A stretch of 18,864 bases of DNA, from contig NZ_JH719395.1 in assembly GCF_000271845.1 (NCBI RefSeq), forward strand, positions 473,254 through 492,117, in the 5' to 3' direction. This document shows positions 14,317 to 18,864 of the stretch, one piece after another. A model generated the notes under the pieces. That model was not told where the DNA came from, ran no database searches, and worked only from the letters and a program-made list of their open reading frames with translations. The translations under genes and the position numbers were made by a program. How positions within the stretch are numbered: the stretch's first letter is position 1; each line of letters starts with the position of its first letter. This stretch comes from Rhizobium leguminosarum bv. trifolii WSM2297. Lineage in GTDB: Bacteria > Pseudomonadota > Alphaproteobacteria > Rhizobiales > Rhizobiaceae.

Positions 14317-14354
14317 AAAAACCGCCCGGAGCGATCCGGGCGGTTTTTGTTTTT
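14317..14354 (+). terminator. Bidirectional intrinsic terminator after rpoC
   Basis: AAAAACCGCCCGGA (14317-14330) pairs perfectly with TCCGGGCGGTTTTT (14335-14348), 14 bp around a GCGA tetraloop, followed by G and TTTTT on the + strand. Read on the - strand, the same stem ends in TTTTTC, so it can also terminate the convergent gene at 14427-14720. Confidence 0.95.
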
Positions 14355-14426
14355 AGTCTGCTTTGGGGGAGGGAGCGCTTGCCCCGCTTTTGGCTTGGCG
14401 ACCGGCAGCCGTAAGCGGCGGCTCCC

Positions 14427-14720
14427 TTAGTTGAAGCGGATGATCGCGACCTCGCCGTCGACGGCACCTTGGTAGGCAGAGGCGTGCGGCTCTTCGGCGG
14501 GCACCTCGGTCAGCATGCCGATCTGGTCGAGATCGGCCTCGATGAAGCCTTCCTCGGCAAGAGCGTTCAAGGCCTCGCGCACGGCCGTGTCGTCGTCGGG
14601 CGCCTTCAGCATGATGTGCAGGTCGATGCCTTCGCTGTCGTCGGACTCGTAGCCTTTGCCGATGATGATGAAGATCATCGGTCCGTCGAAATTATTGTCG
14701 TTATCAGGTGTCGTAATCAT
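14427..14720 (-). CDS. Small acidic protein, 97 aa, unknown function
   Basis: On the - strand, ATG at 14720-14718 has AAGGA 7 nt upstream; the frame stays open further upstream to 14786 but without an SD. The stop TAA is at 14429-14427. The protein is soluble and acidic, with an N-terminal low-complexity TPDNDNNFDG and a beta strand MIFIIIGKGY (residues 15-24). A second strand IDLHIMLKA (32-40), a helix DTAVREALNALAEEGF (44-59), DLDQIGMLTEV and a last strand EVAIIRF follow. A small alpha/beta fold of ferredoxin or ACT-like type is possible, but I do not recognise the family. It is convergent with rpoC, shares its terminator, and is divergent from rpsL. A weak promoter on the - strand (TTGGGC 14823-14818, 17-nt spacer, TAAGGA 14800-14795) is possible. 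Position in the rpo-str junction suggests conservation in relatives, not a known role. Confidence 0.8.
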   Translation of the reverse strand: MITTPDNDNNFDGPMIFIIIGKGYESDDSEGIDLHIMLKAPDDDTAVREALNALAEEGFIEADLDQIGMLTEVPAEEPHASAYQGAVDGEVAIIRFN

Positions 14721-14926
14721 CGCCTGTCCTTCGGCTCTTTGACGATTCGGTCGCTCGAATCCTGCTGTGAGGGCCGCACGCCGCAATTGCTGATTCCTTA
14801 ACTGCTTTTGCCGCGATGCCCAAGTTTTTATCTTGGTGCACGGCCGCCATTTCGTCTAGAAGGATGAAATCAGGGCGTTAGGCCCGCAGATCAAGGCGAT
14901 ACGGCGAGTTTATTTCTTAACCGGCC

Positions 14927-14955
14927 TTGACGAGAGGGGTGGAAACCAGTAGTAC
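14927..14955 (+). promoter_or_regulatory. Candidate promoter of the str operon
   Basis: TTGACG at 14927-14932, preceded by C (the CTTGAC form favoured in rhizobia), a 17-nt spacer, and TAGTAC at 14950-14955. It would give a start near 14962 and a leader of about 255 nt before rpsL. Since rpoC ends in a strong terminator and a - strand gene intervenes, the str operon needs its own promoter. The interval 14721-14926 otherwise shows only upstream sequence of the - strand gene. Confidence 0.45.
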
Positions 14956-14975
14956 CCCGGCCATCAGATCCCATG

Positions 14976-15153
14976 TGAGGCTTGGCTGTTCGGGGCGACG
15001 CGCCCTGAAGTTCACCTCAAACAAGGTTCTAAACGCACGTTGAAGTCATGATGCTGCACGCACGACGCATATTTTATGCGTCCTCTGCTCCTTGTGGTCC
15101 ATCTGCGGAAGCGGATCGGGCCATATTTTGCGCATTGACGGAAGCATGCGTCA
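14976..15153 (+). promoter_or_regulatory. Structured 5' leader of rpsL
   Basis: TTCGGGGCG (14989-14997) pairs with CGCCCTGAA (15001-15009), 9 bp with one G-T, inside an outer TGAGG/CCTCA pair (14976-14980 and 15015-15019). GACGCATA (15064-15071) pairs perfectly with TATGCGTC (15075-15082). The heptamer ATGCGTC recurs at 15146-15152 and could replace the right arm; that copy can also pair locally (TGACG 15136-15140 with CGTCA 15149-15153). No U-tract is present. It may serve autoregulation of str genes, or the 15064 palindrome may be a DNA operator. Confidence 0.4.
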
Positions 15154-15217
15154 CTGCCGGAGACGGCGCGAGTTCAAGCCCGCAAGGGTACTGAGATAAA
15201 ACGTAAGGGATGGTTGA

Positions 15218-15589
15218 ATGCCTACCGTAAACCAGCTGATCCGCAAGCCTCGCCAGGCGAACGTAAAGCGTAACAAGGTTCCCGCACTCCAGGAGAACCC
15301 GCAGAAGCGCGGCGTTTGCACGCGCGTCTATACGACGACGCCAAAGAAGCCGAACTCGGCTCTGCGTAAGGTCGCAAAGATCCGCCTGACCAACGGCTTC
15401 GAAGTCATTGGTTACATCCCCGGCGAAGGTCACAACCTTCAGGAACACTCTGTCGTCATGATCCGTGGCGGCCGCGTCAAGGACCTTCCGGGTGTCCGTT
15501 ATCACATCATCCGCGGCGTTCTCGATACCCAGGGTGTCAAGAACCGCAAGCAGCGCCGCTCCAAGTACGGCGCGAAGCGTCCGAAGTAA
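15218..15589 (+). CDS. rpsL: 30S ribosomal protein S12
   Basis: 123 aa, ATG 15218, with AAGGGA at 15205-15210. S12 sits at the decoding centre and controls accuracy. The sequence is typical throughout: [13 protein letters not shown], the loop [19 protein letters not shown] and the loop [13 protein letters not shown]. The residues where streptomycin-resistance or dependence changes occur are all in the sensitive form: Lys43, Lys88 and Pro91. Length equals the usual 123-124. The TAA stop is in the loop of a 5-bp perfect hairpin (CCGAA 15581-15585, TTCGG 15590-15594) followed by TTTT. rpsG follows after 77 nt. The rpsL-rpsG spacer is where S7 autoregulates the operon in E. coli; here only short stems are visible. 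Confidence 0.99.
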   Translation: MPTVNQLIRKPRQANVKRNKVPALQENPQKRGVCTRVYTTTPKKPNSALRKVAKIRLTNGFEVIGYIPGEGHNLQEHSVVMIRGGRVKDLPGVRYHIIRGVLDTQGVKNRKQRRSKYGAKRPK

Positions 15590-15636
15590 TTCGGTTTTGA
15601 ATAATCCGGCGCTGCGCGAGGTCCTCCGCGTGATGA

Positions 15637-16137
<501 letters not shown>

Positions 16138-16166
16138 TTCCGAACGGTATCGAAAGGCAGTCCACA

Positions 16167-18266
16167 ATGGCTCGCGAATATAAAATCGAAGACTACCGCA
16201 ATTTCGGTATCATGGCGCATATCGACGCCGGCAAGACCACGACCACCGAGCGTATTCTTTATTACACCGGCAAGTCGCACAAGATCGGCGAAGTCCACGA
16301 CGGCGCAGCCACCATGGACTGGATGGAGCAGGAGCAGGAGCGTGGCATCACGATCACCTCGGCTGCCACCACGACCTTCTGGAAGGGCCGTGACGGCAAG
16401 ATGCGCCGCTTCAACATCATCGACACCCCCGGCCACGTCGACTTCACCATCGAAGTCGAGCGTTCGCTGCGCGTTCTCGACGGCGCCATCGCGCTGCTCG
16501 ACGCCAACGCCGGTGTTGAGCCGCAGACAGAAACCGTCTGGCGCCAGGCCGAGAAGTACAATGTCCCGCGGATGATCTTCTGCAACAAGATGGACAAGAC
16601 CGGCGCCGACTTCTACCGCTCCGTCGAGATGATCAAGACCCGTCTTGGCGCAACGGCTGTCGTCATGCAGCTGCCGATCGGTGCCGAAACCGAATTCAAG
16701 GGCGTCATCGACCTGATCGAGATGAACGCTCTCATCTGGCGCGACGAGTCGCTCGGCGCCCAGTGGGATGTCGTCGAGATCCCCGAGGACATGAAGGCCA
16801 AGGCTGAAGAATATCGCGAAAAGCTGATCGAGACGGTCGTCGACATCGACGAAGCCGCGATGGAAGCCTATCTCGAAGGCATTCTGCCCGACAACGATCA
16901 GATCCGTGCACTGGTTCGCCGCGGCACGATCGACGTCAAGTTCCACCCGATGTTCTGCGGCACCGCCTTCAAGAACAAGGGCGTACAGCCGCTGCTCGAC
17001 GCCGTTGTCGACTACCTGCCGTCGCCGATGGACATCCCGGCGATCAAGGGCATCGACTTCAAGACTGAAGCTGACATCGAGCGTCACGCGGACGACAGCG
17101 AGCCGCTTTCCATGCTCGCCTTCAAGATCATGAACGACCCCTTCGTCGGTTCGCTGACCTTCGCCCGCATCTACTCCGGCAAGCTCGAAAAGGGCGCGTC
17201 GGTCATGAACACGGTCAAGGACAAGCGCGAGCGCGTCGGCCGCATGCTGCAGATGCACTCCAACTCGCGTGAAGACATCGAAGAAGCCTTTGCAGGCGAC
17301 ATCGTCGCTCTCGCCGGCCTCAAGGAAACCACGACGGGCGACACGCTCTGCGATCCGCTGAAGCCGGTTATCCTCGAGCGTATGGAATTCCCCGAGCCGG
17401 TCATCCAGATCGCCATCGAGCCGAAGACCAAGGGCGACCAGGAAAAGATGGGCCTCGCGCTCAACCGCCTGGCTGCAGAAGATCCGTCCTTCCGCGTCAA
17501 GACCGACCAGGAATCCGGCCAGACCATCATCGCCGGCATGGGCGAACTGCATCTCGACATCATCGTCGACCGCATGCGTCGTGAATTCAAGGTCGAAGCA
17601 ACCGTCGGCGCGCCGCAGGTTGCCTACCGCGAAACCATCACGCGCCAGCACGAAGAAGACTACACGCACAAGAAGCAGTCCGGCGGTACCGGCCAGTTCG
17701 CGCGCGTCAAGATCGTCTTCGAACCGAACCCGGAAGGCGACGAATTCAAGTTCGAATCGAAGATCGTCGGTGGTTCTGTTCCGAAGGAATACATCCCCGG
17801 CGTCCAGAAGGGCATCGAAAGCGTCCTGTCTTCGGGTCCGCTGGCTGGCTTCCCGATGCTCGGCGTCAAGGCGACCCTCATCGACGGCGCCTTCCACGAC
17901 GTCGACTCCTCGGTTCTCGCCTTCGAAATCGCATCGCGTGCCTGCTTCCGTGAAGCAGCCAAGAAGGCCGGCGCTCAGCTGCTCGAGCCGATGATGAAGG
18001 TCGAAGTCGTTACCCCGGAAGATTATGTCGGCGACGTCATCGGCGACCTGAACTCCCGTCGCGGTCAGATCCAGGGCCAGGAAAGCCGTGGTATCGCCGT
18101 CGTCATCAACGCGAACGTTCCGCTCGCGAACATGTTCAAGTACGTCGACAACCTGCGCTCCATGTCTCAGGGCCGCGCCCAGTACACGATGACCTTCGAT
18201 CACTATTCGCCGGTCCCGTCGAACGTCGCAACAGAAATCCAGGCAAAGTATTCCGGTCAGAAGTGA
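16167..18266 (+). CDS. fusA: Elongation factor G
   Basis: 699 aa, ATG 16167, with AAAGG at 16153-16157. EF-G is the GTPase that moves tRNAs and mRNA after peptide bond formation and, with RRF, recycles ribosomes. GTPase motifs: AHIDAGKT at residues 17-24 (P-loop), RGITIT at 59-64 (switch I), DTPGH at 86-90, NKMD at 140-143. Domains II-V follow, including [13 protein letters not shown], the EDPSFRV region of domain III and domain IV with its conserved [12 protein letters not shown] near the end. It is a canonical single-copy str-operon fusA in context. It ends in TGA, whereas its translation-gene neighbours in this operon use TAA. The stop is within a perfect 12-bp hairpin (18248-18275). Confidence 0.99.
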   Translation: MAREYKIEDYRNFGIMAHIDAGKTTTTERILYYTGKSHKIGEVHDGAATMDWMEQEQERGITITSAATTTFWKGRDGKMRRFNIIDTPGHVDFTIEVERSLRVLDGAIALLDANAGVEPQTETVWRQAEKYNVPRMIFCNKMDKTGADFYRSVEMIKTRLGATAVVMQLPIGAETEFKGVIDLIEMNALIWRDESLGAQWDVVEIPEDMKAKAEEYREKLIETVVDIDEAAMEAYLEGILPDNDQIRALVRRGTIDVKFHPMFCGTAFKNKGVQPLLDAVVDYLPSPMDIPAIKGIDFKTEADIERHADDSEPLSMLAFKIMNDPFVGSLTFARIYSGKLEKGASVMNTVKDKRERVGRMLQMHSNSREDIEEAFAGDIVALAGLKETTTGDTLCDPLKPVILERMEFPEPVIQIAIEPKTKGDQEKMGLALNRLAAEDPSFRVKTDQESGQTIIAGMGELHLDIIVDRMRREFKVEATVGAPQVAYRETITRQHEEDYTHKKQSGGTGQFARVKIVFEPNPEGDEFKFESKIVGGSVPKEYIPGVQKGIESVLSSGPLAGFPMLGVKATLIDGAFHDVDSSVLAFEIASRACFREAAKKAGAQLLEPMMKVEVVTPEDYVGDVIGDLNSRRGQIQGQESRGIAVVINANVPLANMFKYVDNLRSMSQGRAQYTMTFDHYSPVPSNVATEIQAKYSGQK

Positions 18267-18275
18267 CCGGAATAC
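18248..18275 (+). promoter_or_regulatory. 12-bp hairpin across the fusA stop codon
   Basis: GTATTCCGGTCA (18248-18259) pairs perfectly with TGACCGGAATAC (18264-18275) around a GAAG loop. The fusA TGA is 18264-18266, so the left arm and loop are coding and the right arm is non-coding. No T-run follows. A small second hairpin, TCCCC/GGGGA (18301-18305 and 18308-18312), lies before the tuf SD. It may control fusA-to-tuf mRNA processing or stability. Confidence 0.65.
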
Positions 18276-18334
18276 CAATTGACCGATAACAAGAATTAGA
18301 TCCCCTCGGGGACTAGCAAAACGGAGAGCCGAAA

Positions 18335-18864
<530 letters not shown>

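Overview
The window is a conserved core segment of an alphaproteobacterial chromosome, most likely from the Rhizobiaceae (Rhizobium/Agrobacterium/Neorhizobium type). I infer this from gene order, from the sizes and sequences of RpoB (1379 aa) and RpoC (1402 aa), from a 176-aa NusG and a 66-aa SecE, and from the GC-rich codon use. No database comparison was possible. Almost everything is on the + strand. The order is tuf (3' end) - small ORF - NAD(P)-dependent epimerase-like gene - tRNA-Trp - secE - nusG - rplK - rplA - rplJ - rplL - rpoB - rpoC - [small gene on the - strand] - rpsL - rpsG - fusA - tuf (5' part).

Region 1 (1-1875) is the least conventional part. A tuf gene ends in a strong intrinsic terminator. 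It is followed by an unannotated 44-codon ORF with an excellent Shine-Dalgarno (SD) sequence and a hydrophobic product. Next comes a string of hairpins, the last of which pairs with the ribosome-binding site of an extended short-chain dehydrogenase/epimerase. These genes sit between tuf and tRNA-Trp/secE, which are usually close neighbours.

Region 2 (1876-5600) holds tRNA-Trp, the protein-export subunit SecE, the transcription factor NusG and the ribosomal stalk/L1 genes rplKAJL. It includes a long structured leader before rplJ that matches the position and style of the autoregulatory L10 leader. Region 3 (5600-14360) is rpoB-rpoC, the two large RNA polymerase subunits, closed by a near-perfect bidirectional terminator. 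Region 4 (14427-14720) is one small acidic protein of unknown function on the - strand, convergent to rpoC and divergent from rpsL. Region 5 (14920-18864) is the str operon (rpsL, rpsG, fusA, tuf), with its own candidate promoter and a roughly 250-nt structured leader.

Together these genes make the core of transcription and translation: RNA polymerase, the factor-binding stalk of the ribosome, decoding-centre proteins and the elongation factors EF-G and EF-Tu. I found no mobile element, CRISPR array or phage gene. The most interesting signals are in RNA structure. An unusually high share of stop codons (tuf, rplJ, rplL, rpoC, rpsL, fusA) lie inside perfect or near-perfect hairpins, and several intergenic leaders have competing pairings. 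The two tuf copies are direct repeats flanking the whole cluster.
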